Below, piece after piece: positions 1-8,335 of a stretch of DNA of 64,000 bases. The stretch's first letter is position 1. Each line of letters opens with the position of its first letter. Origin of the DNA: Pedobacter ginsengisoli (GTDB lineage Bacteria > Bacteroidota > Bacteroidia > Sphingobacteriales > Sphingobacteriaceae); contig NZ_CP024091.1 in the NCBI RefSeq assembly GCF_002736205.1, positions 3,841,555-3,905,554 of the forward strand, in the 5' to 3' direction. The position numbers and the translations under genes were made by a program. Under the pieces are notes generated by a model. That model was not told where the DNA came from. It made no database searches and worked only from the letters and a program-made list of their open reading frames with translations.

Positions 1-1661
1 CTTATAGCCATATTCAATTCATCCCATTCCTGCTCAACCGCCATCATAAAGATCATCCCTACATTGGCACCTGCCGAGAAGTTTGCACCATCATTACCAA
101 TAACCACCCCTCTGTAATCCTTCTCTGCCATATCAATAGCCTTATTAATAGCCTGTAAAGTATCACCACCAATGGTATTCATTTTAGAATGAAACTCTAC
201 GTTAATAATGCCATCGCCAAGATCAATAATAGATGCACCGGAGTTTTTCCAGATCACCTTATTGGCCCTTAAATTATCAAGAATAATAAATGCCTCAGCA
301 CCCTGTACCGCTTTATAGCTTTTAGTAGGGATATCATAATATTTACGCACACCATCCTCTACCTTGTAAAACGAAGTATTGCCCGCAGCAAGCATTTCAT
401 GAACCCAGGCCGCAGCCTCATGTCCATATTTTTTCATGCCTTCAATAGATTCTGCAACACCCACAGCATCCCAAACTTCAAACGGTCCCAAATCCCATCC
501 AAAACCAGCCCGCATGGCATCATCAATTCTATATAGCTCATCAGAAATCTCAGGAATCCTGTCAGATACATACTCGAACAGACCAAAAAACGAAGCCCTA
601 AAAAGCTCGCCCGCTTTGTCTTTTCCAGCAGCAAATACCTTCATCCTGTCTCTTACGTTCTCAATCGGCTTGGTCAAATCCAGCGTGGCCGACTTAACCT
701 TTACCTGCGGTCTGTATTCCAGTGTTTTTAAATCGAGTGCAAGAATTTCTGTTTTGCCCTCAGCAGTTTTTGTTTTTTTATAGAAACCCTGGTTGGTTTT
801 ATCACCAAGCCATTTGTTGGCTTCCATCTTTTCTACATATGCCGGAAGTTTAAAAAGATCATGTGCCTTATCATCCGGGCAATTATCATAAAGTCCTTTT
901 GCAACCTTAATCATGGTATCTAACCCAACCACATCAGTAGTACGGAAAGTTGCCGATTTTGGTCGGCCCAAGGCCGGACCGGTATATTTATCCACTTCCT
1001 CTACCGTAAGCTCCATCTTTTCAACTAGATGTAATAGCGCCATAATAGAATACACCCCAACCCTGTTTGCAATGAACGCAGGCGTATCTTTACATAAAAC
1101 AGTCGTTTTACCTAAAAACTTATCGCCATAATACATCAGAAAATCAACCAGTTCCGGCTTAGTATGCGGCGTAGGAATAATTTCAAGTAACCTTAAATAA
1201 CGTGGTGGATTAAAAAAATGCGTACCGCAGAAATTAGCCCTAAAATCATCACTTCTACCCTCTGCCATCATATGAATAGGAATACCAGATGTATTTGAAG
1301 TAACCAAAGTACCTGCTTTACGGTGTTGTTCAACCTGCTCAAATACCTTTTTCTTTATATCCAGATTCTCTACAACAACCTCAATAATCCAATCGCAGCC
1401 TGCAATTTTCGACATATCATCATCAAAATTACCGGTAGTAATTTTGCTAAGTACTTTTTTTGAATAAACTGGCGAGGGATTAGTTTTCACAGCTGTTTGC
1501 AATGCTGCATCAACTATACCATTTCTAGGCCCCTCTTTTGGCACAATATCTAACAACAAGACCTCAACACCTATATTTGCAAAGTGACAGGCAATACGCG
1601 ATCCCATAATACCAGATCCCAATACCGCAACCTTATTTATCTTTTTGTTTATCATTTCCAT
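1..1661 (-). CDS. 3-hydroxyacyl-CoA dehydrogenase / enoyl-CoA hydratase, C-terminus off the window edge
   Basis: My own translation of the minus strand is open from an ATG at 1661 (a second ATG is at 1655) to the left edge, so the C-terminus is missing. The start gives a Rossmann NAD-binding motif, KVAVLGSGIMGSRIA, followed later by the dehydrogenase hallmark GTHFFNPPRYLRLLEIIPT and then CKDTPAFIANRVGVY. The last visible part, near IGNDGANFSAGANV, is the oxyanion-hole region of a crotonase domain. So the order is dehydrogenase first and hydratase second, the reverse of the usual FadB order but familiar in Bacteroidota. The enzyme would hydrate 2-enoyl-CoA and oxidise 3-hydroxyacyl-CoA in cytoplasmic beta-oxidation. 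It lies about 40 bases downstream of marR on the same strand, probably in one operon; a thiolase would be expected just outside the window (inference). Confidence 0.93.
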   Translation of the reverse strand, partial: MEMINKKINKVAVLGSGIMGSRIACHFANIGVEVLLLDIVPKEGPRNGIVDAALQTAVKTNPSPVYSKKVLSKITTGNFDDDMSKIAGCDWIIEVVVENLDIKKKVFEQVEQHRKAGTLVTSNTSGIPIHMMAEGRSDDFRANFCGTHFFNPPRYLRLLEIIPTPHTKPELVDFLMYYGDKFLGKTTVLCKDTPAFIANRVGVYSIMALLHLVEKMELTVEEVDKYTGPALGRPKSATFRTTDVVGLDTMIKVAKGLYDNCPDDKAHDLFKLPAYVEKMEANKWLGDKTNQGFYKKTKTAEGKTEILALDLKTLEYRPQVKVKSATLDLTKPIENVRDRMKVFAAGKDKAGELFRASFFGLFEYVSDRIPEISDELYRIDDAMRAGFGWDLGPFEVWDAVGVAESIEGMKKYGHEAAAWVHEMLAAGNTSFYKVEDGVRKYYDIPTKSYKAVQGAEAFIILDNLRANKVIWKNSGASIIDLGDGIINVEFHSKMNTIGGDTLQAINKAIDMAEKDYRGVVIGNDGANFSAGANVGMIFMMAVEQEWDELNMAI

Positions 1662-1702
1662 CAGTATATTTTGCTTTTAATGATTATCGGGCAATACCCC
1701 AA

Positions 1703-2158
1703 TTAGCCTTTATTTTCGCCGTTTTCTACAGGTATTTTATAAGCCAAAGTCAGTTTATTTACTTTCTGTAAGGATTGTATTAAATTGTTCTTTTCGTGAG
1801 AGTTTAAGTTTTCATTTAGGTACTCATTAAATGAAATAACCACACCTTTTGCAAGCTGCCTTTTCTCACGACCAAAATCTGTAAGGTAAACCTTAACCGA
1901 TCGCTTATCACCCGCAGAAGTTTCCCTATATATTAACCCCAGATCCTCCATATTGTTTAACATTCTGGATAAACTTGTAGCCTTAACGCCAAGCAAACCC
2001 GCAAGCTGAGACACGGCCGTTCCCTCTTTATCTATATTAATTAATACATACCCAATTGCCTGTGTAATCCCGAATCCAGATGCGATCTGGTTATAAGTAT
2101 TGGCCATGTTTTGCCACACTACTTTTAAAAAATAATCTATTGTCTCCTGCTGTTTCAT
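1703..2158 (-). CDS. MarR-family transcriptional regulator
   Basis: A 151-residue protein of typical MarR length. The winged helix covers roughly residues 35-105, with AVSQLAGLLGVKATSLSRML as the recognition helix-turn-helix and the wing around YRETSAGDKRSVKVYLT, which keeps the D-x-R-S basic pattern of the family. Helices at both ends form the dimer interface. It is the first gene of a probable operon with the beta-oxidation enzyme downstream, and a consensus promoter lies 20 bases before its ATG. Inference: it is an acyl-CoA-responsive regulator of fatty acid degradation, as MarR proteins next to fad genes often are. The ligand cannot be read from the sequence. Confidence 0.9.
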   Translation of the reverse strand: MKQQETIDYFLKVVWQNMANTYNQIASGFGITQAIGYVLINIDKEGTAVSQLAGLLGVKATSLSRMLNNMEDLGLIYRETSAGDKRSVKVYLTDFGREKRQLAKGVVISFNEYLNENLNSHEKNNLIQSLQKVNKLTLAYKIPVENGENKG

Positions 2159-2178
2159 TAAATACTATGCTTGCATAA

Positions 2179-2209
2179 CAAAGCTATTGAAATAAAAATT
2201 AGTTTGCAA
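2179..2209 (-). promoter_or_regulatory. Promoter of the marR-fad operon
   Basis: Read on the minus strand there is TTG (2207-2209), 20 bases, then TAGCTTTG (2179-2186). This is the Bacteroidota TTG/TAnnTTTG form with normal spacing. Transcription should begin near 2173, giving a leader of about 15 bases before the marR ATG. Confidence 0.7.
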
Positions 2210-2235
2210 GTATATTTCTCAAAATATTATAACAT

Positions 2236-2270
2236 AAAAAACCCACTCTATTATTTTAGAGTGGGTTTTC
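2236..2270 (-). terminator. Hairpin terminator after the OmpA-family gene
   Basis: A perfect 13-bp stem (2238-2250 with 2257-2269) with a six-base loop. On the minus strand the 3' arm runs straight into a T stretch. It ends the transcript from the gene at 2291-3625 and lies just upstream of the marR promoter. Confidence 0.85.
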
Positions 2271-2290
2271 AAACTTAATACCGTTTCAGA

Positions 2291-3625
2291 CTAGTAAAGC
2301 GTAAACTCTACCCTTCTGTTTTGTTGACGGCCCGATGCAGTTTTATTTGATGCAATAGGCTGGCTCTCGCCATATCCTGTTGCCTCTATACGCGAAGCAT
2401 TGGCTCCTTGCGATGTTAAATAAGCTTTCACAGATTCTGCTCTGGCTTTAGACAACCTCATATTCAACGCATCAGATCCTGTATTATCAGTATGACCTGC
2501 TAATTTTAAGCTAAAGTTTTTCTCAACCAACAGCGCCGCAACGCGATTCAATGTAGCATAAGATTTTGCCCTGATGGTAGCTTTACCCAAATCAAACTCT
2601 AAGTTTTTAATCGCATCAGCAACAACCTTACGGTCAGCTTCAGTTATCACTACTTTTTCAATCGGAGCAGGTACTTTTAGCGGACATCCAGATCCATCAA
2701 CAACAGTTCCTGCAGGCGTACCCGGACATTTATCCAGTTTATCAGCAACACCATCGCCATCTGTATCTTTCAGCAAATCGTTCATTTCGCCTCTTAGCTT
2801 TTGGTTCTCAGCTTTCTGAGCTTCCAAATCACCTTTTAAAGCATTGGCAGTTTGTTTAGCCTGTAAAGCCTCATCATAAGTTAAAGCTACAGGATTATGC
2901 CATGCAAGCTGTTTTTGTCCGCTACCCAAAGCAAATTCTAAACCACCATAAGCATACGAGTATTTATCATTGCTTCCGCGATAGTAACCATCAAGATCAT
3001 CATTATCAAGATAGTTCATTGTCCAGCCCAGATCAAGGTTTATCCTGTCCGATAGTTTAAACTTAGCACCTACACCAACCGGAATAACCAGTTCATTAAG
3101 TGTTTCGCCATTTTTATAGTCGGTCAAAGTACCACCTGCTGTAGCAGTTTTAACTTTATAACCTGCAACACCAGCACCTGCCGATGCATACAACTGCAAT
3201 GCATTGTTTTTATTGAACATATCAATATTAAACAAATTCACTACAGCATTTAAACTTGCTGAATAATCCAACTTGGTTTCAAAAGCACTAAACGGACTCT
3301 CGTTTACTGCACCACTTTTATATGGTTCAGAATTATCGCCGGTTAACTTACCCCTTACCCCATCTAAACGCAATGAGAAATATGGTGTAATTTGCTTTTT
3401 AATGTATAATCCGTAGCCGAAATTACTTTTCCAGTTCGAGAAATCATTTTTTCCACCTAACGGAGAAATTGGAGCTAATGCACCGCCATTTATACCAATA
3501 GACCACGTATTTAACTTATTTGCATCGCCACTTGTAACCCGTGTTGAATCCTGAGCCTGAACTGCACCACCTATAAAAAGGCCTGCAACGGCTAATGGTA
3601 AACATTTAAATAATCTTAGTTTCAT
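2291..3625 (-). CDS. OmpA-family outer-membrane protein
   Basis: A 444-residue protein with a signal peptide ending near AVQAQDS. Residues about 40-240 are rich in alternating aromatic and glycine strands and resemble a beta-barrel. A coiled-coil stretch (about 255-285) leads to a calcium-binding thrombospondin type 3 motif, DTDGDGVADKLDKCPGTPAG. The C-terminal 110 residues are an OmpA/MotB peptidoglycan-binding domain, with GHTDNTGSDALNMRLSKARA and the closing NRRVEFTL. The role is therefore to tie the outer membrane to the cell wall. It has its own terminator. An inverted repeat lies in its untranslated leader (see 3658-3675). The family assignment is firm; any extra role of the barrel is unknown. 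Confidence 0.92.
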   Translation of the reverse strand: MKLRLFKCLPLAVAGLFIGGAVQAQDSTRVTSGDANKLNTWSIGINGGALAPISPLGGKNDFSNWKSNFGYGLYIKKQITPYFSLRLDGVRGKLTGDNSEPYKSGAVNESPFSAFETKLDYSASLNAVVNLFNIDMFNKNNALQLYASAGAGVAGYKVKTATAGGTLTDYKNGETLNELVIPVGVGAKFKLSDRINLDLGWTMNYLDNDDLDGYYRGSNDKYSYAYGGLEFALGSGQKQLAWHNPVALTYDEALQAKQTANALKGDLEAQKAENQKLRGEMNDLLKDTDGDGVADKLDKCPGTPAGTVVDGSGCPLKVPAPIEKVVITEADRKVVADAIKNLEFDLGKATIRAKSYATLNRVAALLVEKNFSLKLAGHTDNTGSDALNMRLSKARAESVKAYLTSQGANASRIEATGYGESQPIASNKTASGRQQNRRVEFTLY

Positions 3626-3657
3626 ATATAGAATTTTTAAATGTTAACCTTCAATAC

Positions 3658-3675
3658 TTAGGCCAAACGGCCTAA
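3658..3675. other. Inverted repeat upstream of the OmpA-family gene
   Basis: TTAGGCC (3658-3664) and GGCCTAA (3669-3675) form a perfect 7-bp stem with a four-base loop, 33 bases before the OmpA-family ATG and after the gamma-glutamyltransferase stop. It has no T run, so it is more likely a regulator site or leader structure than a strong terminator. Confidence 0.5.
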
Positions 3676-3731
3676 ACTACCTTTTAAAGGAGTTAAAAGA
3701 GAGATCGATTGTACTATATACTATACAAAAA

Positions 3732-5468
3732 CTACCATGCGGCAATACTATCATCGCCTCTTGGATCGGCACCACCCTGATAATACCCCCACTTGGTTTT
3801 TAATATTGCATCTACCCTGCCAATTGGCCCACGGGGCACAATATGGTAACCTTTAGCCTTAAGTTTTAAAGTGGTTAAACTATCAAGCGTATTATCCTCT
3901 GTATAAACTTCATCAGGTAACCATTGGTGATGAAACTTTTTAGCCGATACCGCCTGCTGCATACTCTTTTCGAATTCTATTACGTTTAATATGGTTTGAA
4001 AAACCGATGTAATAATGGTTGAACCACCCGGCGTGCCCACTACCATACACAACTTACCATCCTTTTCTATAATAGTAGGCGTCATAGAACTTAACATACG
4101 CTTACCGGGGGCTATGGCATTAGCCTCGCCACCAACCAATCCATACATATTAGGTGTACCGGGCTTTACAGAAAAATCGTCCATTTCGTTATTTAACAAG
4201 AAACCCGCTCCTTTTACTACTACTGCTGCACCGTACGACCCGTTTAAAGTTGTGGTAATTGCTACCGCATTCCCATCCCTATCTACAATAGAAAAATGAG
4301 TAGTTTCCTCATGCTCACGAATAGCTAAATCGCCTTCTTTAACTTCTGTACTTGGAGTTGCCTTGTTCCAGCTAAAATTGCTCATCCTACCTTTTATGTA
4401 AGCATTATTTAAAAGCTGCTGCTCCGGCACTTTAAAAAAATCAGGATCGCCAAGGTAAGCAGCCCTATCAGCATATACCCTACGCTCGGCCTCAACCACC
4501 AATTGAACAGTTGAATCAGCATTTAAACCCCATCGTTTTAACGGATAACTTTCTACCGATTTCAGCAATTGCAACAGCGCAATACCCCCGCTTGATGGCG
4601 GCGGCATTGTAATAATTTTATACGCTTTATAATTGCCTATTATAGGTTTACGCCAAACTGCCTTATAATTTTTAAGATCTTCTTTAGAGATAATTCCCTG
4701 CCCTCGTTGCATCTCGGCCACCAAACTATCTGCAACCGGCCCTTCATAAAATCCAGCGTTGCCATGGTCTCTAATCGATTCCAGCGTATTGGCCAGTTCT
4801 TTTTGAATCAAAATATCACCTTCCTTCCAATCGTCTGCTTTTAAAAAAGCAGTACCATCAGGGTTGAACTTAGCAAATGTTTCTTTTAGTCCGTTAAGTT
4901 CTCTGGCCTGCCTTACGCTAACTTTAAAGCCATTTTTAGCCAGATCTATAGCAGGCCCAATTAAATCGGCCCATTTTAGTTTTCCATATTTTTGATGAGC
5001 CTGAACCATTCCGGCTACCGAGCCCGGAACCCCCGCAGCCAAATGGCCATACAAACTTTTATCGACAATGGCATTTCCGGCAGAATCTAAATACATGTCT
5101 CTTGCCGACAATGCTGCCGCTTTTTCTCTAAAGTCCAATGTATTTGCTTCTCCCGAAGCAGTGCGATAAACCATAAAACCACCACCACCCAAATTGCCTG
5201 CATTAGGATAAACAACAGCCAGGGCAAACTGCACAGCAACCGCAGCATCAACCGCGTTACCGCCCTTTTTTAAAATAGCAAGGCCAACTTTAGAAGCAAG
5301 CGGACTGGCCGAAACTACCATTCCATTTCTATATTCGTTACCATTGCGCTTACCAAGCTGTCCGCCAACACATCCGGATAGCATCAACCCTGCAAGCAAA
5401 AAGGCAACCGCCGAGAATACAATGTTCTTATTCGTGTTTCTCTTCTTTATAGTTCTCTGCGTCGACAT
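3732..5468 (-). CDS. ggt: Gamma-glutamyltransferase, predicted lipoprotein
   Basis: An Ntn-hydrolase that breaks or transfers the gamma-glutamyl bond of glutathione. The proenzyme cleaves itself before the nucleophile Thr in ETTHFSIVDRDGNAVAI (about residue 389 from this start). The substrate-binding GG pair (TPGGSTII) and the early GNLGGGGFMVYR motif are also present. The start at 5468 gives a basic N-terminus, a hydrophobic segment and a lipobox LMLSGC with Cys about 33, so the protein is probably a periplasm-facing lipoprotein. An in-frame ATG lies four codons earlier (5480). The gene begins 41 bases inside the end of the acyl-CoA ligase gene, a marked overlap that suggests translational coupling. 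Length, about 578 residues, fits the family. Confidence 0.93.
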   Translation of the reverse strand: MSTQRTIKKRNTNKNIVFSAVAFLLAGLMLSGCVGGQLGKRNGNEYRNGMVVSASPLASKVGLAILKKGGNAVDAAVAVQFALAVVYPNAGNLGGGGFMVYRTASGEANTLDFREKAAALSARDMYLDSAGNAIVDKSLYGHLAAGVPGSVAGMVQAHQKYGKLKWADLIGPAIDLAKNGFKVSVRQARELNGLKETFAKFNPDGTAFLKADDWKEGDILIQKELANTLESIRDHGNAGFYEGPVADSLVAEMQRGQGIISKEDLKNYKAVWRKPIIGNYKAYKIITMPPPSSGGIALLQLLKSVESYPLKRWGLNADSTVQLVVEAERRVYADRAAYLGDPDFFKVPEQQLLNNAYIKGRMSNFSWNKATPSTEVKEGDLAIREHEETTHFSIVDRDGNAVAITTTLNGSYGAAVVVKGAGFLLNNEMDDFSVKPGTPNMYGLVGGEANAIAPGKRMLSSMTPTIIEKDGKLCMVVGTPGGSTIITSVFQTILNVIEFEKSMQQAVSAKKFHHQWLPDEVYTEDNTLDSLTTLKLKAKGYHIVPRGPIGRVDAILKTKWGYYQGGADPRGDDSIAAW

Positions 5469-7212
5469 AAATCTTATCAATAATATCTTTATTCTTTTCC
5501 AGAATAATCTTACGTTTCAAACTAAGTTTAGGCGTAAGCTCGCCACCATCAATAGTCCACTGTTTGGCCAACAGAGCGAAGCGTTTAACCTGCTCCCATT
5601 TACCAAAATCCTTACCCGATAACACCACAATCTGCTGAAATTTTTCTAACACATTCGGGTCCTTCACCATTTCAGCATCGGTGGTATACCCTATTCCCTT
5701 TTTCTCGGCCCAGACTTTTAAAGCAACAAAATTAGGAACAATTAAAGCCGATGGAAACTTACGATTTTCGCCAAGTACCATAACCTGTTCCACCAATGGT
5801 GTTTCTTTAAATTTATTTTCTATCATTTGAGGCGCCACATACTTACCGCCTGCAGTTTTAAATATCTCTTTTTTACGATCAGTAATTTTCAAAAACCTGC
5901 CATTTACCAGCTCGCCAATATCGCCGGTATGGAACCAGCCATCCTTATCTATGGTTTCGGCAGTAAGGTCATCGCGCATATAGTAGCCCTTCATAATATC
6001 GTGGCCACGCGCCAAAACCTCTCCATCTTCGGCAATCTTTACCTCTACCCCTTCAATTGCAGGCCCTACAGTACCAAACATGGTATTACCAAAATGGTTT
6101 ACTGTAATTACCGGCGATGTTTCTGTTAATCCATAACCTTCAAACACCGGCATACCTGCCGCCCAAAAGATTCTTGCTAACCGCGGATTTAAAGCTGCCC
6201 CGCCCGAAATAATAACAATGATATTGCCGCCCAGGGCTTCCTGCCATTTTTTAAATACCAGTTTTCGGGCAATGCCTAGTTTTAAATTATAGAACCAGCC
6301 GCTTTCAATTTCAAACTTCTCTGCCAACGTTACCGACCAAAAGAAAATCCCTCTTTTAACACCGGTAAGCGCCTTGCCTTTTTCCATGATTTTCTCATAA
6401 ACCTTTTCCAACAACCGCGGAACTGTCGAAAAAACCGTAGGTTTTACAAACTGAATATCGGCCACAATAGTATCCATGCTTTCAGCATAATAAACACCAG
6501 TATTTGTAAACATATACAGGTACACAACCATGCGCTCAAAAATATGAGACAGTGGTAAAAAGCTAAGCCCTGTTCTTATTCCATCTGGTAAAAGCACTGC
6601 CGAATTCTGGAAATTTTTAACCAGATTATCATGCGTAAGCATAACCCCTTTAGGCGTTCCGGTTGTTCCCGAAGTATATATAAGAGTTAAAATATCGTCG
6701 GCCTTTATTTGCGCTCGGTATTCGTCCAGATTTATCTGAAACTGCTTTATACCATCGGCCAGTAATACAGACCAGTTCTCGGCTCCAGAAACCTCATTAA
6801 ATGTATATACCTTAATGGCTGATTTCAGTTCGGCACATACATTTTTTAGTTTTTTATAAAGCGTTTCATCAGCCGCAAATACCACGGTAACAGCTGCATT
6901 TTCGAGGATAAACTTAATATCGTGCTCTGCAAGTGTTGGATAAAGCGGTATCTGATAAGCACCTATCTGCATGATGGCAAAATCGGCAATATTCCATTCT
7001 GGCCTGTTATGTGAAATTACCGCCACTCTGGATTCTTTTTCAATACCTATTCCAATAAGCCCACGGCTCAGCGCATCAACCGTATCACAAAACTTTTGAG
7101 TACTGTATTTTACCCATTGCCCGTTTATTTTACCACTAACAAATTCTTCCTTTGGAAATTTCTCTAAATTGTATTGAAGCAAGTCGAATACTCTTGTTAT
7201 CGTTACAGCCAT
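5428..7212 (-). CDS. Long-chain-fatty-acid-CoA ligase (AMP-forming)
   Basis: An ANL-superfamily adenylating enzyme of the long-chain acyl-CoA synthetase type, about 594 residues. It activates fatty acid with ATP and joins it to CoA. Visible motifs, in order: the P-loop-like YTSGTTGTPKGVMLTHDN, the A5 motif GYGLTETSPV, GWFHTGDIGEL, and the hinge DRKKEIFKTAGGKYVAP. The start at 7212 (MAVTITRVFDLL) is preferred over one 29 codons upstream because family members begin at this point and the extension is not protein-like. The 3' end overlaps the start of ggt. Together with the fad genes at 1-2158 it suggests active fatty acid turnover, though the two are separate transcription units. Confidence 0.93.
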   Translation of the reverse strand: MAVTITRVFDLLQYNLEKFPKEEFVSGKINGQWVKYSTQKFCDTVDALSRGLIGIGIEKESRVAVISHNRPEWNIADFAIMQIGAYQIPLYPTLAEHDIKFILENAAVTVVFAADETLYKKLKNVCAELKSAIKVYTFNEVSGAENWSVLLADGIKQFQINLDEYRAQIKADDILTLIYTSGTTGTPKGVMLTHDNLVKNFQNSAVLLPDGIRTGLSFLPLSHIFERMVVYLYMFTNTGVYYAESMDTIVADIQFVKPTVFSTVPRLLEKVYEKIMEKGKALTGVKRGIFFWSVTLAEKFEIESGWFYNLKLGIARKLVFKKWQEALGGNIIVIISGGAALNPRLARIFWAAGMPVFEGYGLTETSPVITVNHFGNTMFGTVGPAIEGVEVKIAEDGEVLARGHDIMKGYYMRDDLTAETIDKDGWFHTGDIGELVNGRFLKITDRKKEIFKTAGGKYVAPQMIENKFKETPLVEQVMVLGENRKFPSALIVPNFVALKVWAEKKGIGYTTDAEMVKDPNVLEKFQQIVVLSGKDFGKWEQVKRFALLAKQWTIDGGELTPKLSLKRKIILEKNKDIIDKIYVDAENYKEEKHE

Positions 7213-7680
7213 GGTACTTCGCTTAATATTTACACTATAAGAATTTGGTTTAACCAAGGTACGTCCATATATTCTTTCTATATACCCCTTGTTTCCCAAA
7301 CTTAACTAAAAATAATTAATAATATTTTAGAATTACAATGTGATTTTCGTCATATACAGTGTTCATCATGCCACAACATATCCCAAAGCATATGTGTCTC
7401 TAACATTTTAAATTAACAAGAATAACTTCCATTATTAGTCAGCCTGATCAACAAATAATAACCGCATAGCATAACTATAATAAATGCAGTATTGGAATGC
7501 TCTTAGGATAAGTTCTTCTGTAAGAGATAAGCTACACTTGCTACTTAGATTACCGTTATAAAATCATCCATTATATAAAAATACATAGCTGAAAACCAGC
7601 ATTTATAATCTGAATGTCATGGCATGGCACAATAGTTGTTATCATTGCTTTCATCTAATTAAAAGTTAAAAACAGACATT
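7213..7680. other. Intergenic region without a recognised gene
   Basis: AT-rich spacer between two divergent genes. I saw no convincing coding frame, tRNA or consensus TAnnTTTG promoter; the nearest match, TATCATTG near 7641, lacks one base of the consensus and has no good upstream element. Confidence 0.6.
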
Positions 7681-8148
7681 ATGAAAAAATTAATCTTTAC
7701 TCTATTTTGTTGTACAGCATTGCTAGCATTAACATCTAATGTAGCAAATGCTCAAAGCTATAAAACCGCGCTAGGTATGCGCATTGATGCTGGCGACGGT
7801 TCAACCGGCGTTGGTTTTAACGTGAAACATTTCTTCTCTAGAAACGGCGCAGTTGATGCTAACCTTATCTTTTTTGATGGAAACGTTGTTGGTTTAGGCG
7901 CAGAATTTCAATATCAGGCTCCAATTGCAGGTGCAAGAGGATTAGATTGGTATTTAGGTGTTGGTCCGAACTTCTTGTTTGGAAAACACTCCACTGCAGT
8001 TCAACTTAGACCTACTGCTGGTTTAGATTTCAAAATCCCTAACGCACCAATTGATTTCGCATTTGACTGGCGCCCAATGTTTACCCTTAATCAAGGAACA
8101 GAATTTACCGCAGCACGTTTTGGTATTTCATTGCGTTACGCGTTCTAA
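7681..8148 (+). CDS. Small secreted protein, probable outer-membrane beta-barrel
   Basis: A 155-residue protein with a clear signal peptide (LLALTSNVANAQ, cut near residue 25). The mature part consists of short alternating strands with many Gly and aromatic residues, and it ends in RFGISLRYAF. A final Phe after an alternating strand is typical of outer-membrane barrels. The size and pattern suit an eight-stranded barrel of the OmpW/OmpX type, but I cannot name the family. It stands alone, with an excellent terminator 36 bases downstream. Confidence 0.75.
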   Translation: MKKLIFTLFCCTALLALTSNVANAQSYKTALGMRIDAGDGSTGVGFNVKHFFSRNGAVDANLIFFDGNVVGLGAEFQYQAPIAGARGLDWYLGVGPNFLFGKHSTAVQLRPTAGLDFKIPNAPIDFAFDWRPMFTLNQGTEFTAARFGISLRYAF

Positions 8149-8184
8149 AAGCAAGAATTTTAAACATCTTCCCAATTGAAAAAC

Positions 8185-8220
8185 AACAAAGGCTGCGAAT
8201 ATAAATTCGCAGCCTTTGTT
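8185..8220 (+). terminator. Strong hairpin terminator
   Basis: A perfect 15-bp stem (8185-8199 with 8206-8220) around the six-base loop TATAAA, with terminal A and T runs that let it work on either strand. It ends the small barrel gene. Confidence 0.88.
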
Positions 8221-8275
8221 TCTATATCAAGATTTTGCTTGTATCAAAACTTACCAAATGGCCTTGCTAGTCTGG

Positions 8276-8298
8276 GATCCTGAGATAAACTCAGGATC
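8276..8298. other. Second perfect inverted repeat between convergent genes
   Basis: GATCCTGAG and CTCAGGATC pair perfectly over 9 bp with the loop ATAAA. It lies between the barrel gene and the convergent M61 peptidase gene but has no T run on either side. It may be a weak terminator for the minus-strand gene or a dispersed palindromic element. Confidence 0.45.
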
Positions 8299-8335
8299 AG
8301 GTGATGGTGGTAGCTCCTTACTATGCAAGCTTTTT

